Below are positions 56,649-64,000 of a stretch of DNA of 64,000 nucleotides, piece after piece. Below the pieces are notes generated by a model, which ran no database searches, was not told the origin of the DNA, and worked only from the letters and a program-made list of their open reading frames with translations. Source of the DNA: Rhodohalobacter sp. SW132. GTDB lineage: Bacteria; Bacteroidota; Rhodothermia; Balneolales; Balneolaceae. The DNA is taken from NCBI RefSeq assembly GCF_003390325.1, contig NZ_QUOK01000001.1:62001-126000 (forward strand), read 5' to 3'. How positions within the stretch are numbered: position 1 is the stretch's first letter; each line of letters begins with the position of its first letter. The position numbers were made by a program, and so were the translations under genes.

Positions 56649-56880
56649 GAGAGGCTGTGAGAAAATTGCAGTCCAAAGAAAATGCACTTAAATAAAGTAA
56701 TACTTTTGCCATTTTCACAGCTCCCAGACTTTCTGACCCACCCCCGCCCCCTCCCTATCGCGCCCTAACGGGACTTGATAGGGAGGGGAGCCTCAATACA
56801 AGCTTTGACACCTTAAAAAAATAAATAATGCCAACGAATGGGAGTGAAAATTCTCAAAGCCTCTCGAAGGGGGACCCTCT
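56649..56880 (+). repeat. Repeat family B copy 3
   Basis: Starts GAGAGGCTGTGAGAAAATTG and ends TTCTCAAAGCCTCTCGAAGGGG, which is an inverted copy of the start. The core hairpin is CCCTCCCTATC / GATAGGGAGGG (near 56749-56787). It fills the gap between the flavodoxin gene and egtD. Confidence 0.9.
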
Positions 56881-56891
56881 TAAACACATTT

Positions 56892-57842
56892 CTATGTTGA
56901 ACTAACATTAAAATAGTGTACACTGAAATAATCCCTGGAATCGGTCCAGGTTTTTTGGCAGCTGAATGAACCCGAAGCTAATTCTCTGAATTCGGAAATG
57001 GTGTATTTATTTGAGTTTTCGGTGTGAATGGTTTCGCCTTCGGAGAATGTGAACTCATCATCTCCTATGGTTACCGCCTGATGTTTTCTGCTCACAAGAT
57101 GCATCTCGACCCTGCCTTTTTCCGAGTTATAAAATGCGTGATGTTTAAATGCATCGGGTTCAAAATTGCTGCTCAGCTCACGATTTATACGTGTCAGTAA
57201 ATTTTTATTGAATGCGGCAGTTATCCCTTGCGAATCGTTGTAGGCTGCGTCGAGAACGGCCCGGTTTTTTTTCAGATCCACGCCGATCAGCAGGCCATCA
57301 CCGGTCTCGAGTCCATTTGCAAGGTTGATCAGAAAATTCTTCGCGTTCTCTTTGGTGAAATTTCCGATCGTTGATCCGGGAAAATAGACAACTCTTTTTG
57401 AGGCCTCATCGGAAAAGGGAATTTTGAATAGTTCGGTATAATCAGCAGCAACAGGTTTGATATTGAGATGCGGATAATCAATCCGAAGAATGTCTGCAGT
57501 TTGATTCAGAAACTCTGCCGAAATATCAACAGGAACGTACATTGCGGGTTCGGTCAGATGATCCAGAAGTATTCGTGTTTTTCTGCTGCTGCCGCTTCCA
57601 AGTTCAACCAGTTGTGCATGGCTCCCGATAGCTTCAGATATTTCATCCGCATAGTTATCCATAATCTCAATTTCACAATCGGTAGGATAATATTCAGGAA
57701 CATCACAGATCTGCTCGAAAAGCCTGGATCCCTCCTGGTCGTAAAAATATTTACTTGGCAGTTCTTTCTGTTGTTTAGAAAGTCCTGTAATCACATCCTG
57801 ATAAAGGGAGTTTTCCGCACTTACCGCATTTTTAATGGCCAT
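56892..57842 (-). CDS. egtD: Histidine N-alpha-trimethyltransferase EgtD
   Basis: 316 residues. SAM-binding motif VELGSGSSRKTRILLDHL near residue 83-100; the N-terminal LPSKYFYDQEGSRLFEQICDVPEYYPTDCEIEIM and late QKTWTDSRDYFSVHYF are the EgtD pattern (histidine-specific methyltransferase, PF10017). Converts histidine to hercynine, the first step of ergothioneine synthesis. ATG 57842 is chosen; extending to 58001 would overlap egtB. The gene starts 32 bases after egtB, same strand. Confidence 0.94.
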   Translation of the reverse strand: MAIKNAVSAENSLYQDVITGLSKQQKELPSKYFYDQEGSRLFEQICDVPEYYPTDCEIEIMDNYADEISEAIGSHAQLVELGSGSSRKTRILLDHLTEPAMYVPVDISAEFLNQTADILRIDYPHLNIKPVAADYTELFKIPFSDEASKRVVYFPGSTIGNFTKENAKNFLINLANGLETGDGLLIGVDLKKNRAVLDAAYNDSQGITAAFNKNLLTRINRELSSNFEPDAFKHHAFYNSEKGRVEMHLVSRKHQAVTIGDDEFTFSEGETIHTENSNKYTISEFRELASGSFSCQKTWTDSRDYFSVHYFNVSST

Positions 57843-57874
57843 TGCATAATATTTGGATGTTTGTAGATGAATAA

Positions 57875-59173
57875 TTATTTCGCAAGTCTGATTCCGGTGA
57901 ACTGCCATCTGAACTTTGCATGGAAAAAGTTGCGGTATGTTTTTCTGAAATGTGACCTGGATGTTGCGCAGGAACCTCCCCTGAGCACGTACTGGTTGCA
58001 CATAAACTTTCCGTTGTATTCGCCGAGTGCTCCGGGAAAGGTTTCATATCCCGGGTAGGCAGCATAGGCACTTTGAGTCCACTGCCATACCTCACCGAAC
58101 ATCTGATTCAGACCACGATCATCTGAGTCGCTGCTGATCTGCGTGGGGTGGAAATGTCGGGCATCCACAAAGTTTCCGTTCAGCGGTAATTCTTCTGCGG
58201 CCAGTTCCCATTCAAATTCGGTAGGGAGCCTGCATCCGGCCCTGCGCGCATAGGCATCGGCCTCAAAATAACTTACATGGGTTACCGGTTCATTTGGATT
58301 GATCTTCTCCATTCCGTTCAGCGTGTAGTGGTACCATCCATCATCTGTTTTTTTCCAGTAGAGCGGTGAGCGCCAGCCATTCTCAACAACATGAGAATAC
58401 CCCTCGTCCAGCCAGTATTTCGGATCGTCATAACCGCCATCATTTATAAATTCAATAAACTCACCATTTGTGATAAGCCGGTTTGCAATTTTGAAATCAT
58501 GGATATAGTTCTTGTGGCGCGGAAATTCATTGTCGTACCCGAAACTGCCGCCCGGGTGTCCTGTTTCATAAACGCCCTCAGAAAATGAACTCCACGTTAA
58601 TTCCGGCACCTGACCTGTACCCGGCCTCTCTGTTTTCAGATATACAGGATGCAGCGGGTTTTGTCCGAACATGTACTTCAGATCAGTGATGATCAGTTCC
58701 TGATGCTGCTGTTCGTGGTTTAATCCAATTTCGAGCACCGGCTGCCATTTTTCAAAATCCGGCTCACTGCTATTTTCGATGAATAATTCTACGTGTTCAT
58801 TTACATAGTCCCGGTACTGAAAAACTTCATCCACTGTGGGCCTTGAGAGATTGCCGCGTTTATTCCGGCAGTGGGGTTCACTTGTCTGCAGGTAGTAGGA
58901 GTTAAAGAGGTAGCTGTACTGAGGGTGTTTTGTTTGATAATTTTCGAGCGCTTTCTCAAGAAAAAAGGCTTCAAAAAACCAGCTCGTATGGGCAAGGTGC
59001 CATTTTGCAGGACTGGCATGCTCCGTTACCTGTATCACCAGGTCCTCCGTTTTCAGTGGTTCTACAAGCTCCAATGTGAAAGCGCGGACTTTTTTAAACT
59101 GCTGTAAAAGGCCTTCTCTTGTTGTCAGATCTGTTTCAACTCCGTTTTCCGGTAATTTTGTTTTTACTCTCAT
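57875..59173 (-). CDS. egtB: Iron(II)-dependent sulfoxide synthase EgtB
   Basis: 432 residues. DinB-like domain with iron ligands His62 (HLAHTSWFFEAFFLEK), His153 and His157 (NHEQQHQE), then the FGE-sulfatase (formylglycine-type) domain with GSFGYDNEFPRHKN and the end RGGSCATSRSHFRKTYRNFF...FTGIRLAK. Joins hercynine to cysteine or gamma-glutamylcysteine with oxygen. The choice of thiol donor cannot be read here. First gene of the pair; no egtC or egtE gene lies in the window. Confidence 0.94.
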   Translation of the reverse strand: MRVKTKLPENGVETDLTTREGLLQQFKKVRAFTLELVEPLKTEDLVIQVTEHASPAKWHLAHTSWFFEAFFLEKALENYQTKHPQYSYLFNSYYLQTSEPHCRNKRGNLSRPTVDEVFQYRDYVNEHVELFIENSSEPDFEKWQPVLEIGLNHEQQHQELIITDLKYMFGQNPLHPVYLKTERPGTGQVPELTWSSFSEGVYETGHPGGSFGYDNEFPRHKNYIHDFKIANRLITNGEFIEFINDGGYDDPKYWLDEGYSHVVENGWRSPLYWKKTDDGWYHYTLNGMEKINPNEPVTHVSYFEADAYARRAGCRLPTEFEWELAAEELPLNGNFVDARHFHPTQISSDSDDRGLNQMFGEVWQWTQSAYAAYPGYETFPGALGEYNGKFMCNQYVLRGGSCATSRSHFRKTYRNFFHAKFRWQFTGIRLAK

Positions 59174-59335
59174 ATCGATCCTATTTTGAAGTTTTCAGGA
59201 AATCAGGAACACATACTTCTCAATTATCTATTATAATAACTCAATATAACTTAGTTCCATTCTGCTACTATAAAATATAATTGATGATGCGTGTCAGCTT
59301 GAGTGCCGGAACAGCTGATTATCTGATATAGCATT

Positions 59336-59407
59336 AAACCATTTCCATAGTTTAAAATAGTTTAGAGTTCTGAACTTACCCCCCCCCTCTAAAAAATGGA
59401 ATGGTTT
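59336..59407. other. Inverted repeat with a C9 tract in its loop
   Basis: Arms AAACCATTTCCAT (59336-59348) and ATGGAATGGTTT (59396-59407), with nine consecutive C at 59379-59387 in the loop. The C9 tract lies between egtB and ccdA, in the 305-bp gap 59174-59478, which shows no gene. A second C9 tract lies on the other side of the ccdA/tlpA pair (60895-60903). Slippage-prone length. Confidence 0.5.
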
Positions 59408-59478
59408 GCCAGAGTGAATGAACTGTATCTTCAGGACTTACATGTAATCATTCCTACAACATCTCATTTAATTACTCA

Positions 59479-60147
59479 TTAATACATCAAAAATGACTGA
59501 TAATAGATCACATATGCGCCCGCACCTATCAGCATCCAGCCGGTTACTTTCTCCATGTGTGGCAGAATTTTTCTCAGATATTTCATCATAACGTCCCTGG
59601 CCAGCACCGACAGCAGAATAGCTCCAATCATCATCATGCTCATTCCTCCGAAATAAGCGACAAAATAACCGGCACCGGTCCACGCAGAGGGAGCCGCCAT
59701 CGCCTGAGTGGCAACGACCAGGAAAAGCGGGAAAAGACATCCCAGGGCCCCGATTGCGTAAGCAATGCCAAACACAAAGGCTTCAACGACTTCCGATTTG
59801 GGCGATGCATGATTCACATTCAGCGTGAAAGAGAAACTTTTCCCGGTAGTCATCAGAATTCCAATGATAATGAGGATAACACCCATGCCGATCGTGATCC
59901 AGATCATATAGTCTTTGAGCAGCTGTGCGGCTGATATGATCAAAACAGTTGCAATAGCGTAGATTGCAAAGATACCTGCAATACTGAGTAGCGCAAGTTT
60001 AAGACCCCTCAAAAGTCTTGTAGATATACCAGGGTTACTGCCGCTTCTTGAAATAAAGGCGACAATATAACCCGGCAGCAGAGCCACGGCACAGGGCGCC
60101 AGAAATGCTAAAACGCCCTGAAAAAAAGAAAATGAGTAAAACTCCAT
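59479..60147 (-). CDS. ccdA: Cytochrome c biogenesis protein CcdA
   Basis: 222 residues with six predicted membrane helices. The two redox cysteines of the DsbD beta/CcdA family are present: Cys19 in LAFLAPCAVALLPGYI and Cys137 in AIGALGCLFPLFLVVAT. Passes electrons from cytoplasmic thioredoxin across the membrane. Its start follows the TlpA-like lipoprotein stop by 17 bases, same strand, so they act as one unit: CcdA reduces the extracytoplasmic thioredoxin-fold protein. Confidence 0.93.
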   Translation of the reverse strand: MEFYSFSFFQGVLAFLAPCAVALLPGYIVAFISRSGSNPGISTRLLRGLKLALLSIAGIFAIYAIATVLIISAAQLLKDYMIWITIGMGVILIIIGILMTTGKSFSFTLNVNHASPKSEVVEAFVFGIAYAIGALGCLFPLFLVVATQAMAAPSAWTGAGYFVAYFGGMSMMMIGAILLSVLARDVMMKYLRKILPHMEKVTGWMLIGAGAYVIYYQSFLMY

Positions 60148-60164
60148 AAAATGGGTGGCTCAGG

Positions 60165-60692
60165 TTAATCGAGAAGCTCTGCAAATAATTCACGGAACTC
60201 GTCTGCACTGAGTGCCTCACCTTCTTTTTTAAATGTGATGTATCCGTCGCGATCCACACCCACGGTTGTAGCTTGTCCTGAAACTCCGAAATCGAGCATG
60301 ATTTGAGGGTGCCCGGCTGTACTTGGAAAGCGAAAGTTCTTCTCTTCAGAAAGGTCTCGAATCACATCTTCAGTATCGGTAGGATCAATGCTGATGGCTA
60401 CCATCGTAAGACGATCTTCGTACTCGGGATACACCTCAGACATCACAGGCCAGTTACGGGCGCATGTAGGGCACCATGATGCCGTAAAATAGACAACCAT
60501 CGGCTTGCCTTCATCAAGAGACTCGCTGAGGCTGATTGTTTGACCATCCACGGTGGTTACTTCGAAATCCGGGGCGCGGTCTCTGTCATTAGCTGCCTGA
60601 CTTTGATCAGTTTCACCCTGCTGATTACATGATGCAAATAGAAAGGCGGATAAAATCATGAGGAGAACTGGTGTAGAAGTTTTCAAATTCAT
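60165..60692 (-). CDS. TlpA-like thioredoxin-fold lipoprotein
   Basis: 175 residues. Lipobox FASC with Cys22 after a hydrophobic signal (LLMILSAFLF). Thioredoxin active site ASWCPTC (Cys74, Cys77), then IDPTDTEDVI and GHPQIMLDFGVSGQATTVGVDRDG with cis-Pro region typical of TlpA/ResA. Sits in the periplasmic face of a membrane, likely reduced by the co-transcribed CcdA. Role: cytochrome c thiol reduction or general periplasmic reduction. Confidence 0.92.
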   Translation of the reverse strand: MNLKTSTPVLLMILSAFLFASCNQQGETDQSQAANDRDRAPDFEVTTVDGQTISLSESLDEGKPMVVYFTASWCPTCARNWPVMSEVYPEYEDRLTMVAISIDPTDTEDVIRDLSEEKNFRFPSTAGHPQIMLDFGVSGQATTVGVDRDGYITFKKEGEALSADEFRELFAELLD

Positions 60693-60894
60693 ACTGTTGT
60701 TGATTCATTTAATTAACTATTAATTTATTTCTCCAAACTACAGTATGGCCACCGACAAAGTGTCCCGAATCTATAACAGAAGGTTGATTTTTCGTAAACA
60801 GGATCTGCTGAAAAGGTTAAAACGAGAGGTCAAGGGAAAGAAAGGTAAGATTCACTGTGGGGTGAAATTTTAAAAATGGTTTTCGCAGACTGCA

Positions 60895-60903
60895 CCCCCC
60901 CCC
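60895..60903. repeat. C9 homopolymer tract upstream of the TlpA-CcdA genes
   Basis: Nine C residues at 60895-60903, with GCAGA before and TCTGC after in inverted arrangement (arms 60887-60891 and 60907-60911 by my count, one or two bases uncertain). Mirrors the C9 tract at 59379-59387. Lies 200 bases upstream of the lipoprotein start. Confidence 0.6.
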
Positions 60904-60955
60904 TAATCTGCAGGAAAATTATAGGTTTTGAAGAGATGGTACCGCCACTTTATTG

Positions 60956-61462
60956 ATTTTAATCATAAGTGGCTTAATTCCCCGACTCTCTGAGTCGGAA
61001 ATAAATAGGAGTCCCCCTTTGAAGGTAATGACACTAACTTTGATGACTACCTTGAGAACGAAATCTAATAAACTCTTGCATAATAGATATTGTGTCGATT
61101 TTGTAATACTTCCGGCCTTTGATTACTTAAGGAGGTGATTGATTTGCGGGGAGTGCATGCGATGTTTGTAAAAACTACCGGCCAAATATATGATTACTGT
61201 CACTAAGTGATATGGACCTTTGTTTTTACATCGCAAAACGGACCGTAAATCCCGACTGAAGGAATCACCAGCCCGGCGGGTTTTGGATACTGCCGCCTGC
61301 CCCGAGTGCTTTTGTTTCGGGGACCGTTCAAAAGTATCAGGGGATTAATCCATATTTGGCTAATATTAGTGACATTACCTATGAGGGGGCATTCAGAGTT
61401 CGGAATTATCCATTTTTAGTTGTGAAGCACAGCAGGCCGTCCCCCATTATCCCCCCTGAGGT
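60956..61462. mobile_element. Repeat family E copy 2 split by a family C element
   Basis: The outer parts TTTTAATCATAAGTGG through GTCCCCCTTT (60956-61020) and ATGAGGGGGCATTCAGAGTTCGG through CCCCCATTATCCCC (61381-61455) align with the unbroken family E copy at 5752-5937. The interruption is a family C element at 61023-61380. Together they fill most of the 785-bp gap 60693-61477. Confidence 0.8.
61023..61380 (+). repeat. MITE-like repeat, family C copy 2
   Basis: A 358-bp element with ends AGGTAATGACACTAA / TTAGTGACATTACCT (15-bp arms, one mismatch). Shares the landmarks of copy 1 in the same order: CGGCCTTTGATTACT, GGAGGTG, GATGTTTGTAAAAACTACCG, CACTAAGTGATATGGAC, GCCCGGCGGGTTTTGG, and the GACCGTTCAAAAGTA hairpin arm. 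Longer than copy 1 by a CCTGCCCCGAGTGC insertion. Confidence 0.92.
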
Positions 61463-61477
61463 AGTTCATTTCACATT

Positions 61478-62947
61478 TCAGGCAGGAATACCGTTACCCG
61501 GCAGCGCAACCCTGAAGGTGGTTCCACGATTTTCGATACTGCTAACCATCACTTCAGCACCGTGCAGGTGAAGTATTTTCTGCGCAATGGCGAGACCCAG
61601 TCCGGCTCCCTGTTTTTCAGACCGGCTTTTATCAGCCTGGTAAAACCTGTCGAAGACGTGAGGGAGATCTTCTTCAGAAATACCGCAGCCGGTATCCGAA
61701 ATCTCAATCACAAAATCCTGGCCACTCTCTACAGTTGCGATGGTTACTTTTCCGCCCTCAGGCGTGTGCTGAATAGCGTTGTCGATGAGATTGGTTAAAG
61801 CCCGGCTCATGAGTCCAATGTCGGCTTCGATCAGGTTGTTGGGATTCGTTGGGAATTGAGCCTCAAGTGTAACTTCCCTCTTTTCCGCAATTGGCCGAAA
61901 TTGTTGTACCAGATCCTGTATCAGTTCAGCCATGGAAATTTTTTCGAGATTAGGTGTTACCTCTTCGGCATCCAATTTACTGAGTTCGAAAAGGCCGTCA
62001 ATCAAACTGTTCAATTTTTTTGTATTGCTGAGAACAGTTCCGAAATAATTGTGCAGTTCATCTCTGGTAATGGTATCACCTTTCATCTGAATAGTCTCCA
62101 GGTATCCTTGAATAGAGGCGATCGGACTTCTGAGATCGTGCGAGACATTTGCAACCAGTTCTCTGCGGAGCCTGTCGGTTTTTTGGATCTCCTTCATGTT
62201 CTCGACAAGGGTATCCGCCATTCGATTAAAACAAATGGAGAGTTCGGAAAGCTCGTCGTTGCCTTCAACTTCAATTCGTTCGTTCAGTTGGCCGCGTTCA
62301 AATCCCTTTACGGTCTTTTTAATTTTTTCCAGCCGTGAAGTGAGGTTTGAAAAGACGAATAAACCTGTAACCAGGCTGATTATAAACACAACGCCAAGAA
62401 GGATTAGCGTGCCGCGCATAATGTAACTCTCTGTGATCATGGCAGTAGCCTGCGTAAACTGATCACCCTCAAGTACCACGTAAATGTAGCAGCCCTCCGA
62501 TCCCATAATACTGATATTGGCTGCACTGAATGGTTTTTCCCTGTCAGGGTTAAGCGGATCACTGGCCAGAATGGGTAGAGGATCACCGTTTATAAATCGG
62601 TCGAGAGGTTCTGTGTCTAATGCAATTTGGTCGAGGGCAATTTTCTCTTTGGAAGCCGGAATTACACTTTTCACGTACCCGGTACTGCTGAGAAGGTAGA
62701 AGTCAAACTGGGGATTTTTACCGCTCAGTTCAGTAAGTTTTTCCTCAATTTCATCCTGGTTGAACGATTTGGCAAGCATTGGCTGAAACTCTTTCGCAAG
62801 AACTGCGGTAATATCCTGGTTGGTTTTTTGAATGGCTTCCTTCGCAATGTCTGATGAAGCTCTCATTGTAATGGTTACCACCAGTAAGCCAAACAGAATC
62901 AGGATGGCTGAAAAGATAACCGCGATTTTCAGATAGAAACTACGCAT
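61478..62947 (-). CDS. Sensor histidine kinase (HAMP type)
   Basis: 489 residues. TM1 at about 8-28; extracytoplasmic sensor domain 30-175; TM2 at about 178-200; HAMP 200-250; HisKA with His270 in VANVSHDLRSPIASIQGYL; HATPase with LTNLIDNAIQHTPEGG, ISDTGCGI, and GAGLGLAIAQKILHLHG. Inner membrane; probably phosphorylates the OmpR-type regulator encoded just before it. Its ATG at 62947 overlaps the regulator stop by 8 bases, which indicates translational coupling. Signal unknown. Confidence 0.95.
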   Translation of the reverse strand: MRSFYLKIAVIFSAILILFGLLVVTITMRASSDIAKEAIQKTNQDITAVLAKEFQPMLAKSFNQDEIEEKLTELSGKNPQFDFYLLSSTGYVKSVIPASKEKIALDQIALDTEPLDRFINGDPLPILASDPLNPDREKPFSAANISIMGSEGCYIYVVLEGDQFTQATAMITESYIMRGTLILLGVVFIISLVTGLFVFSNLTSRLEKIKKTVKGFERGQLNERIEVEGNDELSELSICFNRMADTLVENMKEIQKTDRLRRELVANVSHDLRSPIASIQGYLETIQMKGDTITRDELHNYFGTVLSNTKKLNSLIDGLFELSKLDAEEVTPNLEKISMAELIQDLVQQFRPIAEKREVTLEAQFPTNPNNLIEADIGLMSRALTNLIDNAIQHTPEGGKVTIATVESGQDFVIEISDTGCGISEEDLPHVFDRFYQADKSRSEKQGAGLGLAIAQKILHLHGAEVMVSSIENRGTTFRVALPGNGIPA

Positions 62948-63668
62948 GCTGTTTGCTCTCCTCTTTATCCGCGAAGCGATACCCTACGCCCCATACTGTG
63001 CGTATGTAGTGGGGTTCTGAGGGATCGGCCTCAATTTTTGTTCGAAGACGATTGATGTGGGAATTTACCGTGTGGCTGTATCCTTCGTAACTGTACCCCC
63101 ATACTGAAGTCAGCAGCTCATCCCTGCTGAACGCCTTACCGGGGTTCTTAAAAAACAGAGTTAAAAGCTCATACTCTTTGCTGGTGAGGTCTATCAGCTT
63201 TTTGTTGAGTGTCACCTTTCTTTTCCCGGTATCAATACACAACCTGTCAAACTCCAGGATTTCTGATTTCGATTGCCGTTCATTTTTATTGGCACTCATT
63301 CTTCTGAAAATGGCCTTGACGCGGGCCAGGAATTCGCGAATACTAAACGGTTTGGTCATGTAGTCATCTGCCCCGAGTTCAAGGCCCAATACCTTGTCAA
63401 TTTCCTCAGCTTTGGCCGTAAGCATCAGGATTGGGGTAATTTTATCTTCGCGGCGAATCTCTCTGCACACATCGAAGCCGTCCAGCTTAGGGAGCATGAT
63501 ATCAAGAATAATGAGATCTGGCTTGCGATTACGATAAAGATCCAGGGCAGCGATGCCATTTTCAGCTTTGTGAACAATGTAGCCATCATCCGTTAAGTTG
63601 ATGGTCAAAAGGTTCTGCAAATCGGCATTGTCTTCTACTACGAGGACGGAATGTGGCGAATTGGCCAT
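62940..63668 (-). CDS. OmpR/PhoB family response regulator
   Basis: 242 residues. Receiver with acidic pocket VEDN near 11-14, phospho-acceptor Asp56 in LIILDIMLPKLDG, Thr/Ala and Lys in LMLTAKAEE and MTKPFSIREF. C-terminal winged helix ending SHTVNSHINRLRTKIEADPSEPHYIRTVWGVGYRF. First gene of a two-gene operon with the kinase. Upstream 150 bases carry no gene. Confidence 0.96.
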   Translation of the reverse strand: MANSPHSVLVVEDNADLQNLLTINLTDDGYIVHKAENGIAALDLYRNRKPDLIILDIMLPKLDGFDVCREIRREDKITPILMLTAKAEEIDKVLGLELGADDYMTKPFSIREFLARVKAIFRRMSANKNERQSKSEILEFDRLCIDTGKRKVTLNKKLIDLTSKEYELLTLFFKNPGKAFSRDELLTSVWGYSYEGYSHTVNSHINRLRTKIEADPSEPHYIRTVWGVGYRFADKEESKQHA

Positions 63669-63819
63669 GAGGATTGGGTGTGATGTTCAATATCAGTTTA
63701 AAATCTTCAGTCTGGATGCGGAATTCATCACACATTCATAACATTCCGGTTTTAACTGAATGTCCAAAATCCCTGGTATTGCAAAGCCCTCCGGGTTGCA
63801 GTCAAAAACAACAAATCCA

Positions 63820-64000
63820 TCAATTTCTGCTGCGACTACGATTGGATTGATGATAGTCCTCAATAAAAGTATCGAGCAGATTTTGTGCCGCCTGGTTGAT
63901 TACCGGCAATCGATCGTACGATACCAGTCCAACCATGCCGGTTTCCCAGGTGCTTGCGGATGTTTGCATATCCCGGTTGAGTGTGAGCTTTACGGGTTGA
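63820..64000 (-). CDS. C-terminal part of an unidentified protein
   Basis: A minus-strand frame open from the right edge to the stop at 63820-63822, giving the last 59 or so residues. Composition is protein-like (MQTSASTWETGMVGLVSYD, INQAAQNLLDTFIEDYHQ), with a Ser/Arg/Asn tail. I cannot assign a family from this fragment. Its start is beyond the window. Confidence 0.6.
   Translation of the reverse strand, partial: QPVKLTLNRDMQTSASTWETGMVGLVSYDRLPVINQAAQNLLDTFIEDYHQSNRSRSRN

Noticed and set aside
57843-58001. N-terminal extension of EgtD
   Set aside because: Overlaps the end of egtB in another frame and adds nothing recognisable.

Overview
The window is 64 kb of a bacterial chromosome. About 52 protein genes, one tRNA and several families of short palindromic repeats are legible. 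The gene set points to the Balneolota/Rhodothermota side of the Bacteroidota (Balneolaceae-like): leucine-type amino-acid dehydrogenase, AMP nucleosidase, EgtB-EgtD, DUF3179, CDGSH fusion proteins, GH9 cellulase, a CheB-CheR-kinase hybrid, and starts mostly without Shine-Dalgarno sequences. This placement is inference; no rRNA is present to confirm it.

Layout. 1-7.1 kb: end of a 3-methyladenine DNA glycosylase, YceI, a VOC protein, a CDGSH iron-sulfur protein, a secreted S9 peptidase, DoxX and a small GIY-YIG-like protein. 7.1-16 kb: two membrane transporters, a membrane protein of unknown role, amino-acid dehydrogenase and a secreted GH9 enzyme. 16-18.5 kb: recJ and tRNA-Phe between inverted copies of one repeat. 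19-25.2 kb: a chemotaxis-like signalling block (CheB, two Rcp-type receivers, a 1149-residue CheB-CheR-PAS-kinase hybrid) with no receptor, CheA or CheW visible. 25.7-28.8 kb: Fic protein, M50 protease, DUF1801 protein. 28.9-33.2 kb: two glycosyltransferases and a Wza-type exporter. 33.4-40.7 kb: paired amidohydrolases, metK, ruvB, ppk1. 41.6-45 kb: a class III cyclase with a small Cys-containing partner, an anti-sigma/ECF sigma pair, radC. 45-52.5 kb: amn, NUDIX, peroxiredoxin, topA, an unknown protein, gamma-glutamyltransferase. 52.6-56.6 kb: a DUF3179/AraC/CMD/membrane gene row and a flavodoxin-like protein. 56.9-60.7 kb: egtB-egtD and a CcdA/TlpA pair. 61.5-64 kb: a two-component system and the end of one more gene.

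Intergenic DNA is unusually structured. I see at least five repeat families, called A to E here. A and D share the terminal motif CTGTCCAAAA. They are nested at 40.7-41.5 kb (A interrupted by B and C) and at 61 kb (E interrupted by C). Inverted copies bracket recJ plus tRNA-Phe (D) and the hybrid kinase gene (A). None encodes a transposase, so they look like non-autonomous elements moved in trans.

Functional themes are DNA repair and topology (AAG, RecJ, RuvB, RadC, TopA), redox and thiol chemistry (ergothioneine, CcdA/TlpA, peroxiredoxin, CMD, GGT), signalling (chemotaxis-like block, cyclase, ECF sigma, two-component system) and export of polysaccharide. The least explained units are the cyclase with its 103-residue partner, the amidohydrolase pair in which one copy has lost its metal ligands, and the repeat system.
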